A DNA stretch of 64,000 bases, from positions 434,001 through 498,000 of the forward strand of contig JANQJU010000029.1 in the NCBI GenBank assembly GCA_028281495.1, read 5' to 3'. The notes beneath the pieces were generated by a model. That model had not been told where the DNA came from. It ran no database searches and saw only the letters and a program-made list of their open reading frames with translations. The DNA is from SAR324 cluster bacterium. Lineage in GTDB: Bacteria > SAR324 > NAC60-12. Both the position numbers and the translations under genes were made by a program. Numbering within the stretch: position 1 is the first letter of the stretch; every line of letters starts with the position of its first letter. Below are positions 35,176-44,753 of this stretch, in pieces.

Positions 35176-36693
35176 TCAAAAGGTGGGCCGTCCCTCATTT
35201 ATGAATTGAATGAATTTCACGAAACCTTGTCGCAGTTGTTCAATATTCTCAGGTAAGCCTGCTTCAACAGTTCTGATATTTCCTGGAAAAGCCGAAGCTT
35301 TCAAACATGCAGCAAAATCAATGAGATCTTCTTGAGGCAGGTCGGGGCAGTTGTAGATCGCCCGAGTGAGGATTTGATGGAGTTGTGTGATATCAGTCAC
35401 AACGTGGACTTTAGGGTGATTTTGGTAAAACGCTTTCCCAAACAAAACCACAGGTTTATTCAATAAAATTGCTTCGATTCCCGCAGTACCCGAAGTGGTC
35501 ACGATTGCCGATGCGTTGCGCATCAACGATTTGGTGTTTTTAAATGGATGAATGATCTTGATGTTTGAATAGTATGTTAGGTCTTCAAAAAAACTTTTGC
35601 CACGGGCTACCGACTTCACAAATTGGGTTCGATGATCCTTGATGTACAGTTTGTGAGTGGCTGGTAAACAAATCGAAAGCATGCGAGCAACATACTGCAT
35701 GTCGAAATAAAACGGAGCCAATCCATACGTCGAGGCTTCCGGCTGACGAGACAACAAAAATAAAATATAAGGCTCTGTTTTTGTTGGATAATGCTCACAT
35801 TCGCGTATCAAATACTTCACACGGAATTTCGATAGAACTCGATTGCGAAGGACATCCAGCGGATACCGGTAAAAGTTCAAAAACCGATCCTGTGGAGCCA
35901 TTCGTTGGTAATGCCACAATTCTTTTAACAACTTCACGCCATTCTTCCATTGCAGCCGCAAGTTGGTATTAAAAGTTATGGCTGCGGGTGCCAGTTGTTC
36001 TCCACGCTTCTCAGTTGGTGCAATGTCATCGTTGTTCCAAAATGTTTTTAAAAATTGTTCTGCATCTTCACGAATTTCCGGCGAAATCTCCGAAACATGA
36101 GAAAAGAAATAGTCAAATAACGGAGCCTCTCCTTCCAAAGTAACAAATCCCAGAACATGATTGAAATAAGCTCCCCGTAACCAAAAGCAAGGAATGTTTT
36201 GTTTCTCGCACAAGATCTGAAAAATATGGCTGTGGAGGCCGCCTGGTTGTTCTAAAAAAACAAAATCCGGTCGTTCTTCTTTCAAAATGTGTTTCACACA
36301 ACCATGAGTCAGCACGACTCGTTTCAAGTATCCTTCATTTGTTTCTTCTCGCGTGATCCCGTGATAACGGGTTTTAAAGATTTCATCCCACTGATAAAGC
36401 CCCAAGCAAAACCACGTCAAAGCATGCCCCAATTCAGCCTCAATCTGTTGAACCCTTTCCGGTTCAACAACATGGCTATCCCAGCGGCTTTTCACCCAAT
36501 CTTGTATGCAATAGATAGGGATCTGAGATGCCAAATTTCCCAAATCACGAGAAATTTTCTCACGTGATTCCTGTTTCCAACATATCAGCACAAATTGGTA
36601 TTCGGTCTTAGTTTCTGGATGCTGATAAAAATACTTTACAAGCGACATCACCCAATACAGGTAGTAGCCGTCGCAATACATGACGATCTTCAT
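35176..36693 (-). CDS. Capsule polysaccharide synthesis protein, KpsS/KpsC-like
   Basis: The 505-residue protein has a C-terminal GT-B half with KLYIKDHRTQF and the strongly diagnostic SGTAGIEAILLNKPVVLFGKAFY, then DITQLHQILTRA. This matches the Capsule_synth family, in which KpsS and KpsC add the beta-Kdo linker of capsules to a lipid acceptor. The N-terminal half is less conserved, with LTHGCVKHILKEERPDFVFLEQPGGLHSHIFQ. AAGGAG lies six bases before the ATG. It is convergent with the membrane protein gene, with 18 bases between the stops. The linker sugar is not predictable. Confidence 0.75.
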   Translation of the reverse strand: MKIVMYCDGYYLYWVMSLVKYFYQHPETKTEYQFVLICWKQESREKISRDLGNLASQIPIYCIQDWVKSRWDSHVVEPERVQQIEAELGHALTWFCLGLYQWDEIFKTRYHGITREETNEGYLKRVVLTHGCVKHILKEERPDFVFLEQPGGLHSHIFQILCEKQNIPCFWLRGAYFNHVLGFVTLEGEAPLFDYFFSHVSEISPEIREDAEQFLKTFWNNDDIAPTEKRGEQLAPAAITFNTNLRLQWKNGVKLLKELWHYQRMAPQDRFLNFYRYPLDVLRNRVLSKFRVKYLIRECEHYPTKTEPYILFLLSRQPEASTYGLAPFYFDMQYVARMLSICLPATHKLYIKDHRTQFVKSVARGKSFFEDLTYYSNIKIIHPFKNTKSLMRNASAIVTTSGTAGIEAILLNKPVVLFGKAFYQNHPKVHVVTDITQLHQILTRAIYNCPDLPQEDLIDFAACLKASAFPGNIRTVEAGLPENIEQLRQGFVKFIQFINEGRPTF

Positions 36694-36734
36694 GAAAAAC
36701 TCCTTAGTTTTGAAACGAATGATTGAGAGACGTG

Positions 36735-38930
36735 TTAGTGGGTAGAGAGCTTGTCGTTTGAGGATTGGTTCGACAGGGTATCCGTCTTCCCTTTAGTGTT
36801 CACCAACATCAAAACCACAAAGCCTGCAAGCCCCAGCGATTGCACCCACCACAATGGCCAAAACAACATTAAAGCCACGCCTAACATCATGATGCGTTCG
36901 GGCATAGACAGAGCCTTATACAGGTAGCCCACCATTGTCACGGTAAAGGCGAATAGCCCCAATGTGCCAAACAAAAATTCTTCGATTTGCTGGAATAAGG
37001 TTCCATGGATGAGAGGAGTGAAAGCAAATAATAAAGGAATGATGTAGAGGCCCTTTGCGAGCTTCCAGGCAGTCACTCCGGTTGCCATCGGTGGAGAACC
37101 TGCAATTGCAGCTCCCGCAAAAGCAGCCAAGCAGACAGGGGGGGTTACATTGGAATCTTGGGAGACCCAGAAAATGATCATGTGCGCTGTGAGCAGGTAG
37201 CCCATTTCCAAGGCTTGAAGTTCGGGAACACTATTCACCAAGGCTTGAATAAAAAAGGGATCGTCGATCAAGGCTTGAACTTGGGTGGGATCGACCATCG
37301 CCAGCATCGCTTTTTCAGCCAAACTGGGATTGACCGTCATCAGACTGCCCAAAAATTGAGGATCTTGAAGCAAGGGTTGAAGCGATTCCGGTTTCATTAA
37401 TTCAAGCACGGCCGGAGCACCCATCAACAGCAAATTTTGTAAGGCCGGTGCTGCCAACACCGCCAACATGATATAGGCTGCTGTGACTGGCAGCCCCATT
37501 CCCATCAACAGAGAGGCCCCGGTAATCAACACCAGGGCCAACAACAGGTGCCCCCCCGACCATTCAATCACCATCTGAGAAAATTGAACTGAAATGCCAG
37601 TCATGTTAATTGAGCCGATCACGGTGCCCACTGCCACTAACAGCAGTCCGGTCACCACCATATTGCGTGCCCCTGATGCCAACGAATCCAAAACTTCACG
37701 GAACAATGCCGGGATGACTAAAGATATCGGATGATTCAACACTTTCTTGATAAACGAAGAAACGATCACTGCAATGATCGCATAGCCTGCTGAATAAGTA
37801 GGCGTGAATCCTGCGATGAGCATTCCAACCAATACCCCGATGGGAAGGAGGAAGGGCAAGCCATCCAGTAGAACCTTCGTCAAGGTTTCATCGGCGTCTG
37901 TCTCGCCGACTATCTTGTTTTTGCGTGCCTCCAGATACACATAAAAACTCACAGAGGCGAAATACATAATAGCTGGCAATACCGCCACTGCCATGATGGT
38001 GGCATAAGGCAACTGAGTCCATTCCGCCATTATGAAGGCTCCCGCTCCCATAATTGGAGGCATGATTTGACCACCCGTAGAAGCCGCTGTTTCCACGGCC
38101 GCTGAAAACTTAGGCCGAAATCCTGCGTTCTTCATCATCGGAATCGTGATCGATCCCGTCGATACGGTATTAGCCACAGCACTGCCAGAAATGGTCCCCA
38201 TCAACCCACTAGAAAGCACGGCAACTAAGCCGGGTCCGCCTGTCACACCTCGGGTCGCAACGGATGCCAACCGGATGATGAATTCACCACCGCCCGACTT
38301 GAGTAAAAACGCAGCAAATAAAATGAACATAAAGACAAAGGTCGAAGAGATATTGGCCGTGAGCCCAAATAAGCCCTCTTCGGTGAAATACATTCGATAC
38401 AGCACGGTTTCTAAACTCAGTCCTCGGAAACGAAAGGGGCCGGTGATCCAATCTCCCCAAATCAACAAGTAGCTGAGAAACAGAATGCCCAATGATGGAA
38501 TGACAAACCCAGTCGTTCGCCGGCAGAGTTCTAACGCCAATACAATCGCCACCAGAGAAAACAACATGTCCGAAAAAATCATCTCTTGGTTTCGTTCAAA
38601 AAGGGCTTCTTCCATAAACACCAAGTAAAACCCAGCGGCCAAGACCAGAAGTCCTAAGACGATATCAATCCCCAGAACCCAACGGAATGTGGGCTTTCGC
38701 ACTATAGGATACAGAAGGAACCCAATCAGCCCCAACAGCCCCATGTGGAGGCTGTTGCGCCATATCTCACTCATGGAACCGAATGTATTCACCCATAAAT
38801 GGAACAACGAGGTGACGATGCACAATCCGTAAACGAAAGTGCCTAACCTCCCTTGTTCTGAACGGGTCGTATCGGTTGCGAGTATTTTTGTTTGAGTCGA
38901 TTCAGATTCCTTCGTGTTGTGATGAGCCAT
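36735..38930 (-). CDS. TRAP transporter fused permease (DctQM type, TAXI class)
   Basis: This 731-residue membrane protein fuses the small 4-TM DctQ and large 12-TM DctM subunits of a sodium-driven TRAP importer. Typical segments are GLMGTISGSAVANTVSTGSITIP, GQIMPPIMGAGAFIMAEW and SNVTPPVCLAAFAGAAIA. Residues about 497-577 form a mostly polar insertion with repeated LQ.L..DP-like units (LQPLLQDP, VQALIDDP), not usual between these helices. GGAAG precedes the ATG. The TAXI binding protein gene ends 20 bases upstream, so the two form an operon. Substrates of TAXI systems are usually C4 acids, amino acids or related anions. Confidence 0.9.
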   Translation of the reverse strand: MAHHNTKESESTQTKILATDTTRSEQGRLGTFVYGLCIVTSLFHLWVNTFGSMSEIWRNSLHMGLLGLIGFLLYPIVRKPTFRWVLGIDIVLGLLVLAAGFYLVFMEEALFERNQEMIFSDMLFSLVAIVLALELCRRTTGFVIPSLGILFLSYLLIWGDWITGPFRFRGLSLETVLYRMYFTEEGLFGLTANISSTFVFMFILFAAFLLKSGGGEFIIRLASVATRGVTGGPGLVAVLSSGLMGTISGSAVANTVSTGSITIPMMKNAGFRPKFSAAVETAASTGGQIMPPIMGAGAFIMAEWTQLPYATIMAVAVLPAIMYFASVSFYVYLEARKNKIVGETDADETLTKVLLDGLPFLLPIGVLVGMLIAGFTPTYSAGYAIIAVIVSSFIKKVLNHPISLVIPALFREVLDSLASGARNMVVTGLLLVAVGTVIGSINMTGISVQFSQMVIEWSGGHLLLALVLITGASLLMGMGLPVTAAYIMLAVLAAPALQNLLLMGAPAVLELMKPESLQPLLQDPQFLGSLMTVNPSLAEKAMLAMVDPTQVQALIDDPFFIQALVNSVPELQALEMGYLLTAHMIIFWVSQDSNVTPPVCLAAFAGAAIAGSPPMATGVTAWKLAKGLYIIPLLFAFTPLIHGTLFQQIEEFLFGTLGLFAFTVTMVGYLYKALSMPERIMMLGVALMLFWPLWWVQSLGLAGFVVLMLVNTKGKTDTLSNQSSNDKLSTH

Positions 38931-38950
38931 GTTGCTTACTTCCAGAATCG

Positions 38951-39967
38951 CTAGGGCATCATAAGATCGTTTGGAATGGTAATATTTTGCTCTTTATAAT
39001 ACTTGGCCGCCCCCGGATGCAGAGGGACTGGAAGCCCGACAATCGCTCGCTGGAGTTTCATTGCTCGCGTGGCTTTGTGAATATTGTGAAGGAACGGTAG
39101 ATTTTCGTAGATTGTCTTCACCAGCATATAAACCACTTCCTCATCGACATCCGGATGAACTGCTAAAAAATTGGGTTGGGCAATCGTTTGAAACGCTTCG
39201 GTTTGTCCGGGATAGGTCCCTTTAGGAATCACATAGCGACTCCAAACCGGAAATTCCGAATTGACCTGTTTGATTTGCTCATCGGTGAATTCCAGGATAC
39301 GGATGCCTTTTGCTCCCAATCGAGCGTAAGCCTGAGTCACTGCACTGACTGGGGGGCCAGCCGGTGTATTCATGCCTTCAATCCGGAGGTCCTGCATGGC
39401 TTTCGACGATGGGTTGTACCCCATATATTCCAATTGCATTTTGTTAGGGTCGATCCCTAAAGCCGTCAAAATCGTTTCTCCTGAAACCCGGGATCCGGAA
39501 TTTCTGGCACCTATTGAAAATTTCTGCGATCCGAATTGCTTGAGATCGTTGATATTCCCCGTCTTTGCTAACTTTGGATTCACAGAAAAGTGTTCCACAT
39601 TTTCCCATAACATCGTTATCGACCGCATGTGCTTTTGCGGATCTCCTTCGTACTTACCTTTCCCTTGCCAGGCCATCGCACCAAAAAGGCCTTGCAAAAT
39701 CGCAAGTTGGGCTTCGGACTTCCTCAATAAGATTACATTCTCTCCAGAACCAGCTGAGGTGATCGCCCGCATTGTGATTTTATGTTTAGGCGTCAGTTTA
39801 ATACTGGTGAGCGTAGCCAACGCAACGCCAACTGGGTAATACGTTCCCCCCGTGGTTGCCGTCGCCAAAACTAGATCAGATTCTGCATTCACTGAGCTAA
39901 AGCTAAGGCCCGTAATGATTAAAAAGGTTACCAGTGTTACAATTGTTTTCCTCATCGTGGCATTCAT
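38951..39967 (-). CDS. TAXI-family TRAP solute-binding protein
   Basis: This 338-residue secreted protein has a signal peptide that ends near residue 28 (SSVNA-ES). The mature protein begins DLVLATATTGGTYYPVGVALATL, the diagnostic start of TAXI binding proteins. ITSAGSGENVILLRKSEAQLAILQG and IGARNSGSRVSGETIL follow as ligand-contact regions. It captures an anionic substrate in the periplasm for the fused permease encoded next. AGGGG lies eight bases before the ATG at 39967. A reasonable -10 (TATAGT) lies upstream, without a clear -35. It diverges from the nuclease gene at 40145. Confidence 0.9.
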   Translation of the reverse strand: MNATMRKTIVTLVTFLIITGLSFSSVNAESDLVLATATTGGTYYPVGVALATLTSIKLTPKHKITMRAITSAGSGENVILLRKSEAQLAILQGLFGAMAWQGKGKYEGDPQKHMRSITMLWENVEHFSVNPKLAKTGNINDLKQFGSQKFSIGARNSGSRVSGETILTALGIDPNKMQLEYMGYNPSSKAMQDLRIEGMNTPAGPPVSAVTQAYARLGAKGIRILEFTDEQIKQVNSEFPVWSRYVIPKGTYPGQTEAFQTIAQPNFLAVHPDVDEEVVYMLVKTIYENLPFLHNIHKATRAMKLQRAIVGLPVPLHPGAAKYYKEQNITIPNDLMMP

Positions 39968-40144
39968 TTTCGTACCCCTCTCAATTTAAGGTTTACTATA
40001 ACGATGCTAATTCTAACTTCGTGCACCGTGACTATTTTTTGTAATGTCGCTAATTCCTTCTGTGTTAGAACAGAGCAAAATTCCAGTTTTATTTCGAGGG
40101 TGTCTTGTTAGCATTCCTCTCTTTTCAACTCAGAAAATCATGTC

Positions 40145-41803
40145 ATGCCATCCAATCTCGATCTCACACCCCGGCTTGAGCTGAAGCCAGATTACTACCT
40201 CGATAACTTTCACAAGTTGCTGGATTTCGTTCATTCCCAATACACGGATCTACTGACCAAAAAAGAAATCGCATTTTATGAAGATTTCAAGCGACTCTCT
40301 ATCGAAGGACAGCGATTGTATGTGCGCTTGATCTCACGGAAAGGTCCGTATCTCCGAAGCGACAAGTTGCATTACGAAGAAATCCCCAACATCCCGCACA
40401 CCTGCCAAGAGCTGGAACAAGCGGGGTTTTGTGCAATCAACCCAACCATCGAAATTGAATTGCTGGTGGAAATGCTGGTGCGTGAAGAATTGTTGGGGTT
40501 GCTCCCCTCTCGAACTGGCATGCGGGGTTTGAAAAAACCAGATCTAATCGACCAAGTCGTGCAAGACTCTCCACCGCAAACGTTGAGAACTAGAATTCAA
40601 CAATACTTCTGGTGGATAGAACCGATTCGTATGATGGAATTGATCATTTATCGGCTCTGTTTTTTTGGAAATTTGAGGCAAGACTTCACGGAATTTGTGT
40701 TGCTGGATTTGGGAATGATCCGGTACGAATCCTACACCATTCAACCTGAGGATCGTTACTTCCAAAATCGGGAACTGCTTGAAAAAACCCTGAATATGAT
40801 TGTGCTTCGTGATTCTCTTGAAGAGGTTTTGGAAAGCAATAATGTGAGCACCCTTCTAAAACTTTTTGAAGCGTTGCCCCAGCACAGTAACAACCTCAGT
40901 CTAAAAAGGCGTCACAATCGAATTACCAACACATTAGCCCGCCAATTGGAACGGCTGCGTGAACCGGCGCTCGCCTTGCAATTGTACGAACAATCCGATT
41001 TCCCACCTGCTCGCGAGCGACGCGCCCGATTGTTAGAAAAACAAGGGGATCTTCAACAAGCCTTAGACCTTTGTCAAGAAATCACCCAGCACCCCCGAAG
41101 TGAAGAAGAAATGGAATTTGCTTTTAGCTTCGGAAATCGTCTTAAAAAAAAATTGGGTCACACGGTTCCCAAGCCCGCTCCGACTGTCCTTCCCGAATGC
41201 GAAGTGACTCTCCCTCCATCGGATGAACGAGTGGAAATGCAGGCGATGCTGCATTTTCTATCTGAAGGCCATCAGGTCTACTATGTGGAAAACCATTTGA
41301 TGACAGGACTGTTTGGTCTCGCTTTTTGGGATATCGTGTTCATGCCGCTGGAAGGCGCATTTTTTAACTATTACCAACGAGGCCCCAAGGGATTATTCAC
41401 TCCGGAGTTTCGCAACCAACGCGAAGAGGCGATTAAGACACGGCTCCAAGTCATCGAAAAAGACACCGAATGGTCCCGTGCCATGTTGCAAACCTATGAC
41501 GAAAAACAAGGAATCAGTAACTCATTTATCCACTGGCCCCACTTCGACAAAGCCCTATTGGAATTGGCATTAGCACGCATGAATCGGTCGCATTTGGTTA
41601 AAATTTTTGATCGCTTGAGTTATGATTTGGGGGCAAATCGAACCGGATTCCCTGATTTAGTGGTGTTTCCAAAAGAAGGAGGATATTTATTGGTAGAGGT
41701 GAAATCGCCGGGGGATCGGCTTCAACAAAACCAGAAGCGTTGGATGAAATACTTTCAAGAATTTGGAGTGCCATTTCAGGTACTCCACGTTCAATACAAG
41801 TAG
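40145..41803 (+). CDS. FAN1-like nuclease with VRR-NUC domain
   Basis: The 552-residue protein ends in a VRR-NUC domain with the PD-(D/E)xK pattern: Asp504 in TGFPDLVVF, then Glu518-Val-Lys520 in LLVEVKSPGD, and QNQKRWM. The first 380 residues are helical, starting with a SAP-like region and TPR-like repeats (about 270-330). This is the bacterial FAN1 layout, a structure-specific nuclease acting on 5' flaps and interstrand crosslinks. In other bacteria it is often linked to an XPD/DinG-type helicase; here that helicase is at 44754, with two unrelated genes between. The ATG has no strong Shine-Dalgarno. Confidence 0.85.
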   Translation: MPSNLDLTPRLELKPDYYLDNFHKLLDFVHSQYTDLLTKKEIAFYEDFKRLSIEGQRLYVRLISRKGPYLRSDKLHYEEIPNIPHTCQELEQAGFCAINPTIEIELLVEMLVREELLGLLPSRTGMRGLKKPDLIDQVVQDSPPQTLRTRIQQYFWWIEPIRMMELIIYRLCFFGNLRQDFTEFVLLDLGMIRYESYTIQPEDRYFQNRELLEKTLNMIVLRDSLEEVLESNNVSTLLKLFEALPQHSNNLSLKRRHNRITNTLARQLERLREPALALQLYEQSDFPPARERRARLLEKQGDLQQALDLCQEITQHPRSEEEMEFAFSFGNRLKKKLGHTVPKPAPTVLPECEVTLPPSDERVEMQAMLHFLSEGHQVYYVENHLMTGLFGLAFWDIVFMPLEGAFFNYYQRGPKGLFTPEFRNQREEAIKTRLQVIEKDTEWSRAMLQTYDEKQGISNSFIHWPHFDKALLELALARMNRSHLVKIFDRLSYDLGANRTGFPDLVVFPKEGGYLLVEVKSPGDRLQQNQKRWMKYFQEFGVPFQVLHVQYK

Positions 41804-41896
41804 GGAAAAGGCCCATGTATCTGGTAGCTGCCCTAAGTTACCAAAGGGGAAGCAACGACACTTCCCAAAGAGATACACGCCTTTCCCCTACTTTTT
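41798..41896 (+). terminator. Branched hairpin with T-run at the end of the nuclease gene
   Basis: Bases 41798-41812 pair with 41879-41893 over 15 positions with one mismatch, followed by TTT completing a five-T run. Inside, TGTATCT (41816-41822) pairs with AGATACA (41871-41877). Two further hairpins are enclosed: 41823-41828 with 41837-41842 (one G-U) and 41847-41852 with 41861-41866. The outer stem covers the nuclease stop codon. The fold is more elaborate than a plain terminator, although it is in the right place for one. Confidence 0.5.
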
Positions 41897-41948
41897 GCTC
41901 CTGAGGAGGAGGCTGACAAGGAGAAATGTACGATCTGATGCTTCGAGA

Positions 41949-42740
41949 TCAATCTTCGGGATTCAACAACTCAATCACATTAAAATGCCCACCTTGTGGA
42001 TCACTCGCCACTGCAAAGCGTCCCACTTCAGGAATATCCATAGGAGGACTTAATATACTCCCTCCTAGAGATTTTATTTTTTCCGCAGCTGCGTCACATT
42101 TTTCTACTGAGAAATACACCCCCCAATGAGGCGGCACTTCTCCCCACTCTTTTTGAATAGCCATCATTCCACCATTCATCCGCCCATCGTTCATGAACGA
42201 CGTGTACTCGTTGGATTCCATTTGAGCGGTCTCTGCCGTCCAACCAAAGAGTTGTATGTAAAATTGCTTCGATCCTTCGACGTCATTTGTCATTAACTCG
42301 TTCCAGCTCAAGGTATTTGGATCATTGACGTGTCTCGCTCCAATATGATTCTTCGCTTGCCAAATGCAAAAAGCAGCACCCGTTGGGTCCATGAACTGAG
42401 CCGTGCGCCCCGAGTCAAACACATCCATCGGGGGCACTAACACTTTGGCACCTAAAGCAGACGCTTTTTCTGTCGTTTCATCCACATTTGCCACAGTAAT
42501 ATAGCTTTTCCAATGAGAAGGCAGTCCCATTTCCTTTTCAGGACCTTGCATGGTGTACGTTGCGGCGACATCTTTCCCGTCCAACTGAAACATGTGATAA
42601 AACCCATATTCTCCAATCGGAATATCGTTAACGGACCATCCGAATAAGTCTTGATAAAAAGGCTTAACGGCAGCAGCATCCTGACAAGCTAATTCTACCC
42701 AGCTGAATGTTCCTGGTGTGTATGATGTTCGTTCACCCAT
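41949..42740 (-). CDS. Double VOC-domain protein (glyoxalase/bleomycin resistance-like)
   Basis: This 263-residue protein is made of two vicinal-oxygen-chelate domains, about 5-122 and 135-258. Both begin with a W-x-E-L-type strand (FSWVELACQD; LSWNELMTND), followed by FYQDLFGW or FYIQLFGW. The layout matches the VOC proteins related to lactoylglutathione lyase and to Streptomyces hydroxylases. The reaction is unknown, since metal-ligand residues vary in this family. AGGAGG lies eight bases before the ATG. The gene is monocistronic and convergent with the nuclease gene. Confidence 0.87.
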   Translation of the reverse strand: MGERTSYTPGTFSWVELACQDAAAVKPFYQDLFGWSVNDIPIGEYGFYHMFQLDGKDVAATYTMQGPEKEMGLPSHWKSYITVANVDETTEKASALGAKVLVPPMDVFDSGRTAQFMDPTGAAFCIWQAKNHIGARHVNDPNTLSWNELMTNDVEGSKQFYIQLFGWTAETAQMESNEYTSFMNDGRMNGGMMAIQKEWGEVPPHWGVYFSVEKCDAAAEKIKSLGGSILSPPMDIPEVGRFAVASDPQGGHFNVIELLNPED

Positions 42741-43188
42741 ATTGAGTCCTCCTAGACAGAAAATGATCTAATAGCGGTTTACAACGAGTCTGGTTTCTCA
42801 GAAGTTTAAAAAAAGCACCATAACGGTAATCCTGATTCGCTTCGAGAAAAAAACCAAGCGTTGGGAATCCTCACCAAGCCCCATGTTTTCTAGTCTCCTC
42901 AAGTTCACGTTACGTTAAAATTTATTTCCAAGAAACAAGATAAGAGAATTTAACTAATCGTGTCCGTAAAAGTCAAACATTAAATACGTTTTAATGTAAA
43001 ATTTACGCTTTTAACTTAACTTTAATATAACAACTGACGAACCCTCCCCGCTTATCCCAATATCGTGTCTTCGTGTTTACGAACACGCCTAATATGGGGT
43101 ATTTAACTTAAAAGGCCCAAAACTAGGTCGTGTTCGGTCATGCAACAAACATTGAATATCCTGGGATCCCAATCAGCTTTAAACTTCT
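42741..43188. other. 448-bp intergenic region, no gene seen
   Basis: This region separates the divergent VOC and GT-C genes. No open frame of useful size with a ribosome site was found. It contains a small palindrome at 43072-43087 (CGTGTT-TACG-AACACG) and several TTAACTTAA-like strings near 43010-43110. Promoters for both flanking genes are expected here, but no convincing -35/-10 pair stands out. Confidence 0.5.
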
Positions 43189-44586
43189 ATGCCTTCTCTT
43201 AAATCCCCTTTATTTTTGTGGTCCGCAGGTTTGATTCTATCGCTGGCCATTTTGGTACGTATTCCTGCCCTATTTAATGATCTCTGGTTTGACGAAATAT
43301 GGTCGCTTTCTATTGCCTTGAGTGCCCCCTCGTTTTGGGATGTCTTGACCACCATGCAACATGATAACAACCACCTGCTCAACACATGGATCCTTCGATT
43401 ACTTGGCTATCAACCCAATTGGATGATCTATCGGCTCCTTCCGTTTTTCTCTGGAATTGGGCTGGTCGTGATGGCGGGAATCATTGCCAAAGAACACGGT
43501 CGAGGGGTCGCGTTAATCAGCATGGCACTCAATGCTTTAGCCTTTCCGTTGGTCATCTATTCCACGGAAGCGCGAGGATATGCCCCTGCGATGTTGTTTG
43601 CTTTGGTATCTATTCACTTCATGCAGAAAGCATTCGACCGCCATCGTTGGTGGCTTCCTATTGCGTTTGGTCTGAGTGCAATGCTGGGATTTTTAGCTCA
43701 CCTGAGTTTTGTTTACGTGTATTTGGCGATCCTAGTTTGGTCGATTCGGAAATTCTGGAATCCATTGCCGTTGTTTATATATCACACGTTTCCGTTGATG
43801 GTGATCAAGCTGTTGTACTGGATTCAGATTCGCCCGATGGTCGTGGGGGGTGGGGATCAAAACCAATGGTTGGACGTGATCAACACCATTCTCAATTGGA
43901 CCATTGGTACTCCAGATACGGGTGTATTGAGCCTCGGGGTGGGTTGCTTGGTGCTTCTTGCAATCGGTTGGCAACTGCTTTGGTGGAAAAGGGAAAACAA
44001 AGACCTGTGGATTCTCTATAGCATCGCCATCTTTGGAGCACCGCTGTTGATCATCCTGATCACTCAATATCAATATGCCCAAGTGCGTTACTTTTTAATG
44101 TGTTTGCCATTGGTCTTGATCGTACTCGCTGCCCTGTTAGTACGACTATGGAATATTGGAAGTGTTGCAAAATTCGGAATCGTTGGAATTGCGCTTATAT
44201 TTTGCTTGGGAAATGGATGGAGATTGTGGGAATTTTATCAAAATGGCCGAGGTCAATATCAGGCAGTTGTGAAACACATGATCCATCAAACACAGGGCAA
44301 TCGAATCACACTGGCAAGCGATCACTCCGAGCGTAACGGCATGCTTTTGAATTATTATTTGGAATTCGAGTCATTTACTAAACAATTCCTTTATCTTCCT
44401 GATAACAGTTGGCCGGTTGAAGGCCCTCAATGGTATCTGATGCACAATATGGATCGGGCCGCGGAACCAGACACTCAATGGATCTCGCCCAGCGGCCAGA
44501 CCTACACTTTGGCCTTTGAATCACGAGCACCTTTGGCAGGAGTTTCCGGATGGCATTGGTTCTTGTATGAAAAGCAAGCTCCTTGA
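43189..44586 (+). CDS. GT-C-like membrane glycosyltransferase
   Basis: This 465-residue protein has about ten transmembrane segments. Its first external loop contains LWFDEIWSLSIAL, matching the catalytic Asp-Glu loop seen in GT39/ArnT-like lipid-linked sugar transferases. STEARGYAPAMLFALVSIHFM fits the second conserved segment of that group. The C-terminal 100 residues form a small soluble domain. It probably transfers a sugar from a polyprenyl phosphate in the periplasm. The last residues and stop codon lie within the first copy of a 31-bp tandem repeat, so the C-terminus may be variable between strains. Confidence 0.7.
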   Translation: MPSLKSPLFLWSAGLILSLAILVRIPALFNDLWFDEIWSLSIALSAPSFWDVLTTMQHDNNHLLNTWILRLLGYQPNWMIYRLLPFFSGIGLVVMAGIIAKEHGRGVALISMALNALAFPLVIYSTEARGYAPAMLFALVSIHFMQKAFDRHRWWLPIAFGLSAMLGFLAHLSFVYVYLAILVWSIRKFWNPLPLFIYHTFPLMVIKLLYWIQIRPMVVGGGDQNQWLDVINTILNWTIGTPDTGVLSLGVGCLVLLAIGWQLLWWKRENKDLWILYSIAIFGAPLLIILITQYQYAQVRYFLMCLPLVLIVLAALLVRLWNIGSVAKFGIVGIALIFCLGNGWRLWEFYQNGRGQYQAVVKHMIHQTQGNRITLASDHSERNGMLLNYYLEFESFTKQFLYLPDNSWPVEGPQWYLMHNMDRAAEPDTQWISPSGQTYTLAFESRAPLAGVSGWHWFLYEKQAP

Positions 44587-44693
44587 GTCACTATCCAAAC
44601 AAAAGCAAACTCCTGGAGTCACTATCCAAACAAAAGCAAACTCCTGGAGTCACTATCCAAATAAAAGCAAACTCCTGGAATCACTATCTAAGC
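44570..44693 (+). repeat. 31-bp tandem repeat, four copies
   Basis: Copies lie at 44570-44600, 44601-44631, 44632-44662 and 44663-44693. Copies 2 and 3 differ at one base; copies 1 and 4 carry a few changes. Each starts AAAAGCAA and includes GTCACTATCC or a variant. Copy 1 contains the final codons and TGA stop of the GT-C gene. Later copies have GGA in place of the stop. Confidence 0.92.
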
Positions 44694-44753
44694 TATTCAG
44701 TGGAACGCCATTGAGCCAATTCCACGAAACTTGATCTTTGGTCTTGAATCCTA

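Noticed and set aside
41926..42129. Plus-strand ORF with a strong AAGGAG upstream of its ATG
   Set aside because: It is antisense to the well-supported double VOC gene, has no recognisable domain, and the ribosome-site match is probably chance.
43386..44021. 211-residue plus-strand ORF in another frame
   Set aside because: It overlaps the GT-C gene in a different frame and lacks membrane segments or known motifs.
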